This document shows, in pieces, positions 52,287 to 61,360 of a DNA stretch of 64,000 nucleotides; within the stretch, counting starts at the first letter, position 1, and every line of letters starts with the position of its first letter. The stretch lies in contig NZ_JPER01000004.1 of NCBI RefSeq assembly GCF_000753715.1, forward strand, positions 248,001 to 312,000, in the 5' to 3' direction. A program made the position numbers and the translations under genes. The stretch comes from Pseudidiomarina salinarum. Its GTDB lineage: Bacteria; Pseudomonadota; Gammaproteobacteria; Enterobacterales; Alteromonadaceae. Below the pieces are notes generated by a model. That model did not search any database and was not told where the DNA came from. It worked only from the letters and a program-made list of their open reading frames with translations.

Positions 52287-53891
52287 ATGAAATTTGTCGA
52301 CCAGTTACTCAGTGAATTGCAGCAGTTTGGCGTTCAGCAACTCTTCGGCATCCCCGGCGACTTCGTTTTGCCTTTGTTCCAGCAACTGCAGCAGCGCGAT
52401 GCGCTACCGCTTTATTGCCTCAGCCATGAGCCCTCAGCGGCATTTGCCGCCGATGCCGCCGCGCGGATCACCAATCGCCCTGCCGCTGTCATTCTTACTT
52501 ATGGCGCCGGCGCATTAAATGCTGTGAACGCTGTGGCCCAAGCTTATGTGGAGCATGTACCGCTCATTGTTATTGCCGGCTTCCCCGCCGCCCACGAACT
52601 GAGCCGCGGCCTGCAGATCCACCACCAGGCGCGCAATCCGGACTCGCAGCGGGCGGTCTATCAGGAAGTCACTGCCTGCCAGGTGCGACTCGATAATCCG
52701 CAAACCGCGCCGGCGGACTTGCGTCGCGCGCTAAGTCAGTGCGTGCAACAGTCGCGCCCGGTACTTATTGAAATTCCCCGCGATGCCGTGCAGTTTTCGG
52801 TCGCACCATTACCGCGCTACACGCCACCGTCCATGCCTGCCGCCGAGCTGACCGGACTCTGTGAATGGCTTGGCCGCCGGCTGCGACAAGCCCAGCGCCC
52901 CGTTATCCTGTCCGGCATTGATGTACGGCGTTTTAACGCCCGCCAGAGCGTCGAAGATCTGTCGCTGAAGCTCGGCATTCCGCTAATCAGCACATTTTTA
53001 GGGCGGGCCTGTATTGACCAGCAACATCCCCAGTATGCCGGGATATTTCTCGACGGCAGTGACAGCCGCCCCCGGCAGCTGCTTGCTGACGCTGATTTGA
53101 TCCTGCAGATCGGCGTCATTCATACCGACAGTAACTTTGCCGCCCACCAGGATTTGTTCCCCGCCGACAAAGTGATTAACCTGCAGCAACAGCACAGCTG
53201 TGTTGATGGCCAGCATTTTCACCAAGTGGATTTACCGGCTGTGCTGAATGCGTTGCTAACTGACGATCTACCGCCAGTACAACAGCCCCCGCTGGCCGCT
53301 CCACATGCACCGGCTAAAAGTAATGGCTTCAACGCCACCAGTGTGGTCGAAACCATCGACTCTCTGTTAATGCAACAGTCGGAACTGGTGCCGGTGATCA
53401 GTGATATCGGCGACTGCCTGTTTGCCTCACTGCACGCGAAGCCAAGCCAGTTGCTGGCGCCCTCTTACTACGCATCAATGGGCTATAGCGTGCCGGCAGC
53501 GATCGGCCTGCAGGCGGCGACCGGGCAGCGGCCTTTAGTGTTGGTTGGTGACGGTGCTTTTCTGATGACCGGGCTGGAGCTCGGGCACTGCCAGCGCTAT
53601 GGCTTTAACCCGGTAATTGTTCTGTTTAATAATCAGAAATGGGACATGATTAACGCCTTTGCCCCGGACCTCAACTGCACCGATCTGGTTCACTGGGATT
53701 ATCAACAGCTCGCCCGGGGAATGGGCGCGGCAGCGGTGCGTGTGCGCACCACTGCTGAGCTGGAGGTTGCGTTTACCGCCGCCTGGACCGACCCGGCGCA
53801 GGTTCATCTGATTGAAGTCTGGCTGGCGGATTCACCGCGTACTCAGCGCCTGCAGGGCTTTGCCGATAATTTTCTGAGCGCCTCAGTGTAG
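52287..53891 (+). CDS. Thiamine-diphosphate 2-oxoacid decarboxylase (pyruvate/indolepyruvate/phenylpyruvate type)
   Basis: ThDP-dependent non-oxidative decarboxylase. The activating Glu is in LSHEPSAAFAADAAAR, the active-site His pair of PDC/IPDC enzymes is in LQIHHQARN, and the cofactor motif runs from GDGAFLM to VLFNNQKWD. Substrate could be indolepyruvate, phenylpyruvate or pyruvate; sequence alone does not decide. ATG 52287 has AGGAAA before it. 534 residues. It lies between moeA and the convergent modC, overlapping modC by nine bases, an odd place for such an enzyme. Confidence 0.85.
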   Translation: MKFVDQLLSELQQFGVQQLFGIPGDFVLPLFQQLQQRDALPLYCLSHEPSAAFAADAAARITNRPAAVILTYGAGALNAVNAVAQAYVEHVPLIVIAGFPAAHELSRGLQIHHQARNPDSQRAVYQEVTACQVRLDNPQTAPADLRRALSQCVQQSRPVLIEIPRDAVQFSVAPLPRYTPPSMPAAELTGLCEWLGRRLRQAQRPVILSGIDVRRFNARQSVEDLSLKLGIPLISTFLGRACIDQQHPQYAGIFLDGSDSRPRQLLADADLILQIGVIHTDSNFAAHQDLFPADKVINLQQQHSCVDGQHFHQVDLPAVLNALLTDDLPPVQQPPLAAPHAPAKSNGFNATSVVETIDSLLMQQSELVPVISDIGDCLFASLHAKPSQLLAPSYYASMGYSVPAAIGLQAATGQRPLVLVGDGAFLMTGLELGHCQRYGFNPVIVLFNNQKWDMINAFAPDLNCTDLVHWDYQQLARGMGAAAVRVRTTAELEVAFTAAWTDPAQVHLIEVWLADSPRTQRLQGFADNFLSASV

Positions 53892-54950
53892 CGCCACCGC
53901 TTTCACCACAGCGTATACCCGATCGCCCGGTGCTAAGTGCAAACGATTCCATGAACTATGAGTGATAAGCGCCAGCAGGTGTTGCCCTTCAACATCAAGC
54001 TCCACCAGGCACTCCGCCGGGTGGGCGGCGGGATGCTGAGCCACTATAGTGGCGGGCAATTGATTCGCCGCTGAACTATGTGCTTGCTGCGCTTTACTAA
54101 GACTGACATCACGCGCCAGCACACGCATACGCAACCGCGCTTCGGACTGATTCGCTGCCCGCCCGGCCGGGGCCGGCACCGATAACCGGTACGCGCCTAG
54201 TTCGACACCAATATGATGAGGCTCCGATGATGCTTTCGCTACGCCCTCAAGTACGCTCATGCCGCCGGTAAAAAGCAGCGGCGGTTGCCTGAGCTGCTCA
54301 GTAAGCGGGCCAGCAGAGGTGACCCGGCCTTGTTCAAGCTGCAGCAGGTGATCAGCGATCTGCACCACGTCATCCAGATCATGGCTAACCCAGATCACAG
54401 GCACACCATACTGGCCAGCGAAGTATCGCAGATACTGGAGCAAAGGCCCGCGGGCCTGCTGGTCCAGACCGCTCAGCGGTTCATCAAGAAGCAACAGATG
54501 CGACTGGCTGAGCAACGCCCTGGCCAACGCCACCCGCTGTTGCTGGCCACCAGATAACTCGGTGACCTGGCGAGCCGTAAAGGCGTCCAGCCCCAGTTCC
54601 GTAATCACTTCTTCGGGTTCAACATAGCGCTCAGCGGCCGGCACGCGCCGGTAACCGAACAGAATGTTATCCATAACCGAGAGGTGCGGTAGCAGGCTAG
54701 GGAGCTGCAGCATCAGCCCGATCCGGCGCTGTTCTGGCCGGCGCCACTGCTTTCCGGCCTGCCAGATTTCCCTGCCAAACCGGACGTCCGCAGCACGGCG
54801 TCGGTCCAGGCCGGCAATAATCGACAGCAGTGAGCTTTTGCCACAGCCTGAAGGGCCGAAGAGCGCGGTGATCCCGTGGGCCGGAACCTGCTGCTCGAGT
54901 TGCAGCGAAAAATAACCTGTCTGCGGCGCTACTTTGATATGCAGGTTCAT
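53883..54950 (-). CDS. modC: Molybdate ABC transporter ATP-binding protein ModC
   Basis: ATPase of the molybdate importer. Walker A is FGPSGCGKSS, the signature is ELSGGQQQRVALARAL, Walker B is LLLLDEPLSGLD, and the switch His is in WVSHDLDDV. A C-terminal TOBE/Mop domain (about residues 285-352) binds molybdate for feedback. 355 residues. Starts two bases after modB; last gene of the nine-gene Mo operon. Confidence 0.95.
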   Translation of the reverse strand: MNLHIKVAPQTGYFSLQLEQQVPAHGITALFGPSGCGKSSLLSIIAGLDRRRAADVRFGREIWQAGKQWRRPEQRRIGLMLQLPSLLPHLSVMDNILFGYRRVPAAERYVEPEEVITELGLDAFTARQVTELSGGQQQRVALARALLSQSHLLLLDEPLSGLDQQARGPLLQYLRYFAGQYGVPVIWVSHDLDDVVQIADHLLQLEQGRVTSAGPLTEQLRQPPLLFTGGMSVLEGVAKASSEPHHIGVELGAYRLSVPAPAGRAANQSEARLRMRVLARDVSLSKAQQAHSSAANQLPATIVAQHPAAHPAECLVELDVEGQHLLALITHSSWNRLHLAPGDRVYAVVKAVALH

Positions 54951-54952
54951 TG

Positions 54953-55651
54953 TTACTGCTCCGCCTGCTGGTGGTGCCGCTGCCGGACGGGCCCGCGATA
55001 ATTAAAACCGTAGACAACGAGCAGTACTGCCAGTGCAAACACCAGCAGCCCCAGCGACAACCGCTGAGCGGCGCCATAATTCAGCGCTTCGGTATGGTCA
55101 TAGATAAGCACCGACAGCACCTGGGTTTCTCCGGGAATACTGCCCCCGACCATCAGAATGACGCCAAACTCGCCCAGAGTATGGGCAAAGGTCAGGGTCG
55201 CGGCGACGATAAAGCCGCCCTTACAAAGCGGCAGCACCACCGAGCGAAAACGATCCCAGCTTCCGGCCCCCAGGCTGGCGGCGATTTGCAGCGGCCGCAC
55301 ACCCATGGTGCGAAACGATTCCGCCAGGGGCTGCACCGCAAAAGGTAGGGAGTAGAGCACACTGCCAATCAGGATACCGGTAAAACTGAAGGCGAGATGA
55401 CGAAAACCGAGCGCCTCGAGCGTGCCACCGATAGCGCCTTGTGGGCCCAGTAACAGTAGCAGGTAAAAGCCCAGTACCGTAGGCGGCAGCACCAGCGGTA
55501 AAGCCACCAGCGCCTGCACCGGAGTACGCCAGCGGCTGCGGCTGAAGGCCAGCCACCAGGCCAGTGGGGTCGCCAGTACCAGCAGGATCACTGTGGTTGC
55601 CAGCCCCAGTTGCAGGGTCAGCCAGACGGCTTGCCAGTCATTCGGCGACAT
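54953..55651 (-). CDS. modB: Molybdate ABC transporter permease ModB
   Basis: Inner-membrane channel with five or six helices. The coupling loop is in LGAGSWDRFRSVVLPLCKGG (EAA motif variant), and VALPLVLPPTVLGFYLLLLLG is typical of ModB. 232 residues. It overlaps modA by 14 bases. Confidence 0.95.
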   Translation of the reverse strand: MSPNDWQAVWLTLQLGLATTVILLVLATPLAWWLAFSRSRWRTPVQALVALPLVLPPTVLGFYLLLLLGPQGAIGGTLEALGFRHLAFSFTGILIGSVLYSLPFAVQPLAESFRTMGVRPLQIAASLGAGSWDRFRSVVLPLCKGGFIVAATLTFAHTLGEFGVILMVGGSIPGETQVLSVLIYDHTEALNYGAAQRLSLGLLVFALAVLLVVYGFNYRGPVRQRHHQQAEQ

Positions 55652-56432
55652 GGAATGGCTCCAGGCTTTGGGTCAACGGCAGGTAGCCAAACCCGGCAAA
55701 GAGATCGCGGGCTTCGCGTTGCTGCAGGTAAGCCAGAAAAAGTTGTGCGCTGGGATGATCGGCACCCTGCCGTGTCAGCATCAGCGTTTGCGTAAGCGGC
55801 TGATACCAGTCGGGGTTAATTTCAGTATAACTGGTACCCCGCAATGCCGTGCCGCGCACTACGGATAGGGCAATCAGGCCAACCTCGGCGGCGCCGCTTT
55901 GCACCATCTGGGTAGCGTGACCAACATTTTCACCGAATACCAGCCGCTGCTGAAGCTGATCATCTGCCAGCCTGCCGAGCACCTCCATTGCCGCCTGACC
56001 ATAGGGGGCATGGCGGGGCTGAGCAATCGCAATATGCCGGATAGCAGCGCTGCTTAAGTCTTCCGGCTTCAGGCCGGGATGCGCCGGATGCCATAACACC
56101 AGCCGACCCTCAGCCCATGCCACCGGCGGCGCGCCTGCCAGCCCGGCGGCAGCGACCCGGTCGCTATAGTCAGCATGGGCAGAAAAAAAGATGTCATAGG
56201 GGGCGCCGTGCATGATCTGGCTGGCCAGCTTGCCTGACGAACCGTAAACCATGCGCACAGGATGCTCAGGGTGATCCCGCTCGAACTGCTGCACCAGCGC
56301 GTTCATGCTATCGCGCAATGACGAAGCGGCAGCCAGGGTCAGCGGCGCGGCCTTTACCGATAGCACACCAAACCAGGCAACTGATAGCCAGCAAAGCATC
56401 CACAAACAGGGTGTCAGCGGGCGTTTCGACAT
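55638..56432 (-). CDS. modA: Molybdate-binding periplasmic protein ModA
   Basis: Captures molybdate in the periplasm for ModBC. The signal peptide is cleaved near VKAAPLTL (about residue 28). Oxyanion-binding motifs are AAASSLRDSM and YGSSGKLASQI. 264 residues. Four bases after moaE in the same transcript. Confidence 0.95.
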   Translation of the reverse strand: MSKRPLTPCLWMLCWLSVAWFGVLSVKAAPLTLAAASSLRDSMNALVQQFERDHPEHPVRMVYGSSGKLASQIMHGAPYDIFFSAHADYSDRVAAAGLAGAPPVAWAEGRLVLWHPAHPGLKPEDLSSAAIRHIAIAQPRHAPYGQAAMEVLGRLADDQLQQRLVFGENVGHATQMVQSGAAEVGLIALSVVRGTALRGTSYTEINPDWYQPLTQTLMLTRQGADHPSAQLFLAYLQQREARDLFAGFGYLPLTQSLEPFHVAE

Positions 56433-56436
56433 GGTG

Positions 56437-56907
56437 TCAGCCCTCTGCTTCCGAAGTATGCCAGCGGGCGGCGGCCAGTTGATCTTTGGTTTTGGCGTCG
56501 ACCCAGTAGCTGCCAGCGGTAGTATGCTCCTGCTTCCAGAAAGGAGCGCGGGTTTTCAGATAATCCATAATGAATTCTGCGGCCATAAAAGCTGCCTGCC
56601 GGTGGGCAGCGGCTACACCGACAAAAACGATCTGGTCGTTTAAGCCCAGACTGCCGACCCGGTGAATGACGGTGATAGAACCAAGCTCCCAGCGCTGCGC
56701 GGCTTGCTGGCAAATGTCAGTCAGTGCGCTTTCGGTCATACCCGGGTAATGTTCCAGCGTCATCCCGGTCAGGTTTCCCTGCACCAGTTCCCGCACTAAT
56801 CCGGTAAAGGTGACCACGGCGCCACAGGCAGGGTTATCCCGCAGGCGCTGGTATTCCTCGCTCAGTTCGAAATCAGTGGTTTGCACCTGGATCCGCGGTT
56901 GCATCAT
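56437..56907 (-). CDS. moaE: Molybdopterin synthase large subunit MoaE
   Basis: With thiocarboxylated MoaD, converts cyclic pyranopterin monophosphate to molybdopterin. Motifs are GAVVTFTGLVRE, HRVGSLGLNDQIVFVGV and the catalytic Lys region APFWKQE. 156 residues. Its start shares one base with the moaD stop. Confidence 0.95.
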   Translation of the reverse strand: MMQPRIQVQTTDFELSEEYQRLRDNPACGAVVTFTGLVRELVQGNLTGMTLEHYPGMTESALTDICQQAAQRWELGSITVIHRVGSLGLNDQIVFVGVAAAHRQAAFMAAEFIMDYLKTRAPFWKQEHTTAGSYWVDAKTKDQLAAARWHTSEAEG

Positions 56908-57155
56908 CAGCCTCCGGTTACCGGCGGAAAAAACGCCACTTCATCACCCGCCTGCAGCGGCATATCGCTTGCGGCAAGTTGCTGGTTGACGGCACAGAGC
57001 ACATCGTTGTGCGACAGTTCGCGTTGCCACTTCGGTGAACGCGCTGCAAGTACCTGTTTTAGTTCACTGACGCGGCTGATGCCGGTTGCATCCACCGTCA
57101 GGCTGGCGCACTCCAGTCGCTCCCGTAGCGCTGCAAATAGTTTAACTGTCAGCAT
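56907..57155 (-). CDS. moaD: Molybdopterin synthase sulfur carrier subunit MoaD
   Basis: Ubiquitin-like sulfur carrier; the C-terminal Gly-Gly (PPVTGG) is adenylated by MoeB and thiocarboxylated. I start at ATG 57155 ([12 protein letters not shown]), giving 82 residues as in E. coli; the frame is open further upstream inside moaC. Overlaps moaC by 14 bases. Confidence 0.93.
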   Translation of the reverse strand: MLTVKLFAALRERLECASLTVDATGISRVSELKQVLAARSPKWQRELSHNDVLCAVNQQLAASDMPLQAGDEVAFFPPVTGG

Positions 57156-57645
57156 GATTCTGCTCCCGTTGCCAGTGACCTCGTTTGCCACCGGTTTTTT
57201 CCTGTAACTGGATGCCATTTATCTGTAACGACGGGTCAACGGCTTTACACATATCGTGAATGGTCAGCGCCGCCACCGATGCGGCCGTAAGCGCTTCCAT
57301 TTCCACGCCGGTCTGGCCCTGTACCGCACAGCTGGCGGTGATTTCAATCTGTCCATTTTCCCGGTCGAGCTGAAAACTGACCGACACTCTGGTCAGCGCC
57401 AGCGGATGGCACAAGGGGATGAGATCGCTGGTGCGCTTGGCCGCCATGATTCCCGCCACCCGCGCTACCGCCAGCACATCGCCTTTTTTCAGGCCATTTT
57501 CTTCAATCAGCTGAATCACATCAGACCGCGTCTGCACTGTGGCAACGGCGATAGCTTGTCGCTGGCCCGGCACTTTGCCGGAGATATCAACCATATGCGC
57601 CGCACCCTGAGCGTCCACATGGGTAAAACTCTTGCTGTCCGTCAT
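57142..57645 (-). CDS. moaC: Cyclic pyranopterin monophosphate synthase MoaC
   Basis: Second step of Mo cofactor synthesis, acting on the MoaA product. Family blocks are [27 protein letters not shown] and [12 protein letters not shown], plus the C-terminal EKTGGKRG. 167 residues, slightly longer than E. coli. Overlaps moaB by four bases. Confidence 0.96.
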   Translation of the reverse strand: MTDSKSFTHVDAQGAAHMVDISGKVPGQRQAIAVATVQTRSDVIQLIEENGLKKGDVLAVARVAGIMAAKRTSDLIPLCHPLALTRVSVSFQLDRENGQIEITASCAVQGQTGVEMEALTAASVAALTIHDMCKAVDPSLQINGIQLQEKTGGKRGHWQREQNHADS

Positions 57646-58196
57646 AATGTTGACTCTCCGCAGCTGAGGTCGGCGCCATTTTTCACATGGGCGACAAAAT
57701 TACAGGGCCCCTGCCGTGAATCCAGCTGGGGTTTTATCAGTTGGTTCCAGGCCAGCGCCGCTGCACCGCCGGAGCCTGGCATGGCGAAAATAAGGGTGCC
57801 GTTGGCAATACCGGCCAGCGCCCGAGACTGTATTGCGGAAGACCCGATATCCGCCAGACTCAGTTGCCGGAACAGTTCACCAAAGCCCTCCACCGGCCGA
57901 TCAAACAGCGGGCTGATAGCCTCGGGAACACTATTATTCGCGGCGAATCCGGTGCCGCCGTTTAACAGCACAACCTGGGTGACTGAGTCAGCAATCCAGG
58001 CCGATAACTGCGCGCGGATGGTATAGGTATTGGTTGCCAGGATGCGCCTTTCGCTCAGCTTGTGCCCGGCCGCAGTCAGTTGCTGGCAGAGCCAGTCACC
58101 GGTGCTGTCGCTGGCGCTGGTGTGGCGATCCGAGACGGTTGCCACGGCAATGGATAAAGGCTGAAAGGCCCGATCTGGTTTGGTTTTTACTGTCAT
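57642..58196 (-). CDS. moaB: MoaB/MogA-family molybdopterin protein
   Basis: MoaB-type paralogue of MogA. Motifs are VATVSDRHTSASDSTGDWL, NGGTGFAANNSVPEA and FAMPGSGGAAALA. The usual Thr-Gly-Gly-Thr reads Asn-Gly-Gly-Thr. ATG 58196 overlaps the mobA stop; an upstream in-frame extension lies within mobA. 184 residues. MogA at 29.8 kb likely does the adenylylation; the role of MoaB is less certain. Confidence 0.88.
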   Translation of the reverse strand: MTVKTKPDRAFQPLSIAVATVSDRHTSASDSTGDWLCQQLTAAGHKLSERRILATNTYTIRAQLSAWIADSVTQVVLLNGGTGFAANNSVPEAISPLFDRPVEGFGELFRQLSLADIGSSAIQSRALAGIANGTLIFAMPGSGGAAALAWNQLIKPQLDSRQGPCNFVAHVKNGADLSCGESTL

Positions 58197-58771
58197 GACG
58201 ATAACCTGTCTGGCTGAGCCCGCTGCAGCAGCGCCTGCTGCCACTGCTGCGGGGTATTGGTGTTGACGAGCTGCAGCGCATCACTGGCAGGTAACGCGCT
58301 GGCGTTCAGATAGTGCAAAAGGCCCCGCACTGAAAAGTCTCCTTTATCCGACTCCAGTTGTGCCGTCAGGTAGTCCTTTAACTGCGCTGAATTGGGAAGT
58401 ACACAGGGTAAAGGCGATTCGCCGAAGTACCAGGCCGTCGGTGATTCTGCAGCGGCGGCGAGCAGCTGACACAACATCCGCGGCTGCAATAACGGCATAT
58501 CTACGGGCACCACCAGTAACTGTGGCGTTGTGCAGTAAGGCAGTACCGCAGCAAGCCCGGCTAAAGGACCCTTGCCCGGATAGCTGTCGGTGATAAAACC
58601 GGGCTGGTTGCGACTGATAAGGATCTCTGACACACCGGCCTGTGCGAGCAGCGACTGCATATGCTCCAGTAAGGTGCGACCGGCCAGCGGCAGCAAGGCT
58701 TTATCGCGGCCCATGCGGCGGGACTGGCCACCAGCCAGAATCACCCCTGTGCAATGAGTAAAAACGGCCAT
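58193..58771 (-). CDS. mobA: Molybdenum cofactor guanylyltransferase MobA
   Basis: Adds GMP to molybdopterin to form the bis-MGD that NarG uses. The nucleotide motif is VILAGGQSRRMGRDKALL, followed by PGKGPLAGLAAVL and VVPVDMPLLQP. 192 residues. Starts two bases after moaA ends. Confidence 0.95.
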   Translation of the reverse strand: MAVFTHCTGVILAGGQSRRMGRDKALLPLAGRTLLEHMQSLLAQAGVSEILISRNQPGFITDSYPGKGPLAGLAAVLPYCTTPQLLVVPVDMPLLQPRMLCQLLAAAAESPTAWYFGESPLPCVLPNSAQLKDYLTAQLESDKGDFSVRGLLHYLNASALPASDALQLVNTNTPQQWQQALLQRAQPDRLSS

Positions 58772-58773
58772 AG

Positions 58774-59745
58774 TCAGCCTCCGATCATCGCCAGATGACG
58801 GGTTGAGCCGCTCTGCTCGTTGTGCAGAAAGTGGTGTGCTTTCTTGGTTTTAACAAAGCCCTGCAGGGCCTGCATCAACCGCTCGGGATCATCACTTTGC
58901 AGATAGCGCCGCATGTCCTGATGGTGCTCGGTGAACAAACACAAAAACAACTGGCCGAGGCTGGATACCCGCAGGCGGTTGCAGTCATCACAAAAATCCG
59001 GGCTATAAGGCATAATAAGCCCCATGCGGCCGGCAAAGTCAGCGTGACTGAATTCCTGAGCAGGCCCGGCGCTGCGGGGCTTTTCCCGCTGCACCCAGCC
59101 ATCTGCCAGCAACTGCTGCTTAATGTCGTTGCCGCTGACGTGATTGCGTTGGTAATACTGCACGTTGTCGCCGGTGCGCATCAGCTCAATGAAGCGCAAC
59201 GCCAGGTTACGTTCACGCACATAGTCGAGAAACTCCGGCAGTGCTTTGCCGTTATAGTTTTTCAGTAATACGGTATTTACTTTGACGCTCGGAATGCCAA
59301 GATCTAACGCCTGATCGATGCCTTCAAGAATATAAGGCAGACGATTCTGCCCGGTGATCAGGTGAAAGGTGGCCGGGTCGAGGCTATCGACGCTGACGTT
59401 AATGGCATCCAGCCCGGCGTCTTTCCAGGCGGGCAAATCGCGCTGCAGGCGGTAGCCGTTGGTGGTAATCGCGACCTTCTCAATACCGGGAACCGCTTTG
59501 CAGGTCGCGATAATATCGAGCAGATCTTTACGCAGACAGGGTTCACCGCCGGTGATACGGATTTTGGTGGTGCCGAGCAAAGCGAAGGCTGTCACCAGCC
59601 GACGGATTTCCGGTAGCGACAATTCCGGCGTGCGTGAACTGCAGTCCGGCCCGTCAGGCAGGCAATAGTTGCAACGGAAGTTGCAGTTTTCTGTTACCGA
59701 CAACCGCAGGTAAGTAAAGCGGCGGGCAAAACGGTCCATAAGCAT
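58774..59745 (-). CDS. moaA: GTP 3',8-cyclase MoaA
   Basis: Radical-SAM enzyme for the first step of Mo cofactor synthesis. The N-terminal cluster is CNFRCNYC (Cys 21, 25, 28); the C-terminal cluster cysteines are in FCDDCNRLRVSSLGQLFLC; the C-terminus is MIGG, the conserved Gly-Gly needed for activity. I start at ATG 59745 with GGAAAGG eight bases before it; a GTG at 59754 overlaps that site. 323 residues. First gene of the operon, behind a structured leader. Confidence 0.94.
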   Translation of the reverse strand: MLMDRFARRFTYLRLSVTENCNFRCNYCLPDGPDCSSRTPELSLPEIRRLVTAFALLGTTKIRITGGEPCLRKDLLDIIATCKAVPGIEKVAITTNGYRLQRDLPAWKDAGLDAINVSVDSLDPATFHLITGQNRLPYILEGIDQALDLGIPSVKVNTVLLKNYNGKALPEFLDYVRERNLALRFIELMRTGDNVQYYQRNHVSGNDIKQQLLADGWVQREKPRSAGPAQEFSHADFAGRMGLIMPYSPDFCDDCNRLRVSSLGQLFLCLFTEHHQDMRRYLQSDDPERLMQALQGFVKTKKAHHFLHNEQSGSTRHLAMIGG

Positions 59746-59870
59746 AAGCGACACCTTTCCAGATAACGGGAGGTAACGCCGTTTCCAGCGTAACCCCGGT
59801 GGTCAGTAAGACCACGGCACACTGGTCGTGTCCGGCAAGCGGATTTAGACACAGCGGCTCGGCGTGTGAT
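59746..59870 (-). ncRNA. Candidate Moco riboswitch (moaA leader)
   Basis: The transcribed leader of moaA folds into several hairpins. ACGCTG-GAAA-CGGCGT (59791 to 59776) carries a GNRA tetraloop. GTGGTC/GACCAC is at 59815-59799 and ACAC/GTGT at 59831-59819. The GGAAAGG ribosome-binding site is at the 3' end, where pairing with upstream GACAC is possible. Moco riboswitches occur in moaA leaders of gammaproteobacteria, contain a GNRA loop and can hide the ribosome-binding site. The call rests on architecture and position, not on a covariance search. Confidence 0.55.
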
Positions 59871-59916
59871 GGCGCTATACTACTGACTGCCGCCCGCTTT
59901 TGTTATTGCCATGAAG

Positions 59917-59945
59917 GGAGGGTACAGACTACCCACAAAGGAATA
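59917..59945. promoter_or_regulatory. Possible NarL site upstream of moaA
   Basis: GGAGGGTA (59917-59924) and TACCCAC-AA-AGGAATA (59930-59945). The first heptamer of the pair is good, the second degenerate, compared with the clear 7-2-7 sites at narG and narL. The rest of the gap from 59871 to 60046 holds only this and the FNR box. Confidence 0.4.
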
Positions 59946-59973
59946 GCGCGGGGTCCGGCAAGCATAGCTTTTG

Positions 59974-59987
59974 TTGATCTGGATCAG
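59974..59987. promoter_or_regulatory. FNR box shared by moaA and trhP
   Basis: TTGATCTGGATCAG, one mismatch from TTGAT-N4-ATCAA. For trhP, a TAGAAT -10 at 60009-60014 puts the likely transcription start about 41 bases from the box centre, the class II activation distance. It could also act on moaA on the other strand. Two GATC sites lie inside it. Confidence 0.82.
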
Positions 59988-60046
59988 GGTTATCCGGCGG
60001 CGGATCCATAGAATAAGCAGCCATTTCTGATCTGCTGACTCAATTC

Positions 60047-61360
60047 ATGAACACACCTGAACTGCTTTCTCCTGCCGGTAGCCTGAAAGCCATGCGGCTG
60101 GCCTTCGCCTACGGTGCCGATGCTGTCTACGCCGGCCAGCCCCGTTACAGCCTGCGGGTGCGCAACAACGAATTCGATTTAGCCAACCTGGCTATTGGCA
60201 TCGCCGAAGCGCACGCCGCCGGCAAAAAGTTTTATGTGGTGGTCAATATCGCCCCGCATAATGCCAAGCTCACCCACTTCGTCAGAGACATGGAACCTGT
60301 CATCGCGTTACAGCCGGATGCGCTTATTGTGTCGGATCCGGGCATTGTCATGTTGTTGCGCCTGCACTATCCCCAGCAACCACTGCATTTGTCGGTACAG
60401 GCCAATACCGTGAACTGGGCCGCTGTGCAGTTCTGGCAGCAGCAGGGGATCGAGCGGGTTATCCTGTCGCGCGAGCTGGAAGTGCGGGAGATTGCTGAAA
60501 TCCGGGCCCAATGCCCGGACATGGAGATCGAAGTGTTTGTGCATGGCGCGCTCTGTATGGCTTATTCGGGTCGCTGCCTGCTGTCCGGCTACATCAATAA
60601 GCGGGATCCGAATCAGGGTGCCTGCACCAACTCCTGTCGCTGGCCTTATCAGGTGCACGATGCCGAAGAAGATGACGTCGGGCAGTTCCGTCCTCACCCC
60701 ACACCAAAATTGCTGGAAGAACCCATGCGACCCGGCGAGTTGATGCTGATGGACGAAGATATCCATGGCACCTACATTATGAATTCAAAGGATCTGCGGG
60801 GCATAGAGCATGTTGAGGCGCTCACCAGCATGGGTGTGCACTCACTGAAAATCGAAGGCCGCACCAAGTCGCCTTATTACGTGGCGCGCACTGCTCAGGT
60901 CTACCGACAGGCTATTGACGATGCTGCCGCTGGCCGGCCCTTTGATCCCCAGCTACTGACTGATCTGGAGGGTATGGCCAACCGCGGCTTTACCGAAGGG
61001 TTTTTACGTCGCCATGTGCCGTCGGATCTGCAGAACTATCAGACCAGCCATAGCCAGGGCAATCAGCAACTGGTGGGTGAAGTGATTGGTATACAGGGTA
61101 AGCGCGCCCGCATCGAGGTAAAAAATGCCTTTAACCGGCATGATCAGCTACTGCTGATGAAGCCATCCGGCAACCTGAACTTTACCTTGCAGAACTTGAC
61201 CGACAAAGATGGCCAGGCCATCGGCCGGGCGCCGGGCTCTGGCCACCAGGTGGTTATTGAGTTGCCGGAAACCCTGAGCGAAGCTGAGGCGGCACTGGCG
61301 ATGCTGATCAAGATTCATGTTGCGCCAGCCCCGGCTATCACCATTAAGGACGTCAGCTGA
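60047..61360 (+). CDS. trhP: tRNA uridine 5-hydroxylation protein TrhP (YegQ, U32 family)
   Basis: U32 peptidase-like Fe-S protein that makes 5-hydroxyuridine at tRNA wobble U34 by the prephenate-dependent route. The N-terminus is ELLSPAGSLKAMRLAFAYGADAVYAG; the U32 core is EVFVHGALCMAYSGRCLLSGY with ANQGACTNSCRW-type cysteines and LMDEDIHGTYIMNSKDL. 437 residues. No clear ribosome-binding site before ATG 60047 and a short predicted leader. It overlaps yfhL by one base (TGATG). Confidence 0.93.
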   Translation: MNTPELLSPAGSLKAMRLAFAYGADAVYAGQPRYSLRVRNNEFDLANLAIGIAEAHAAGKKFYVVVNIAPHNAKLTHFVRDMEPVIALQPDALIVSDPGIVMLLRLHYPQQPLHLSVQANTVNWAAVQFWQQQGIERVILSRELEVREIAEIRAQCPDMEIEVFVHGALCMAYSGRCLLSGYINKRDPNQGACTNSCRWPYQVHDAEEDDVGQFRPHPTPKLLEEPMRPGELMLMDEDIHGTYIMNSKDLRGIEHVEALTSMGVHSLKIEGRTKSPYYVARTAQVYRQAIDDAAAGRPFDPQLLTDLEGMANRGFTEGFLRRHVPSDLQNYQTSHSQGNQQLVGEVIGIQGKRARIEVKNAFNRHDQLLLMKPSGNLNFTLQNLTDKDGQAIGRAPGSGHQVVIELPETLSEAEAALAMLIKIHVAPAPAITIKDVS

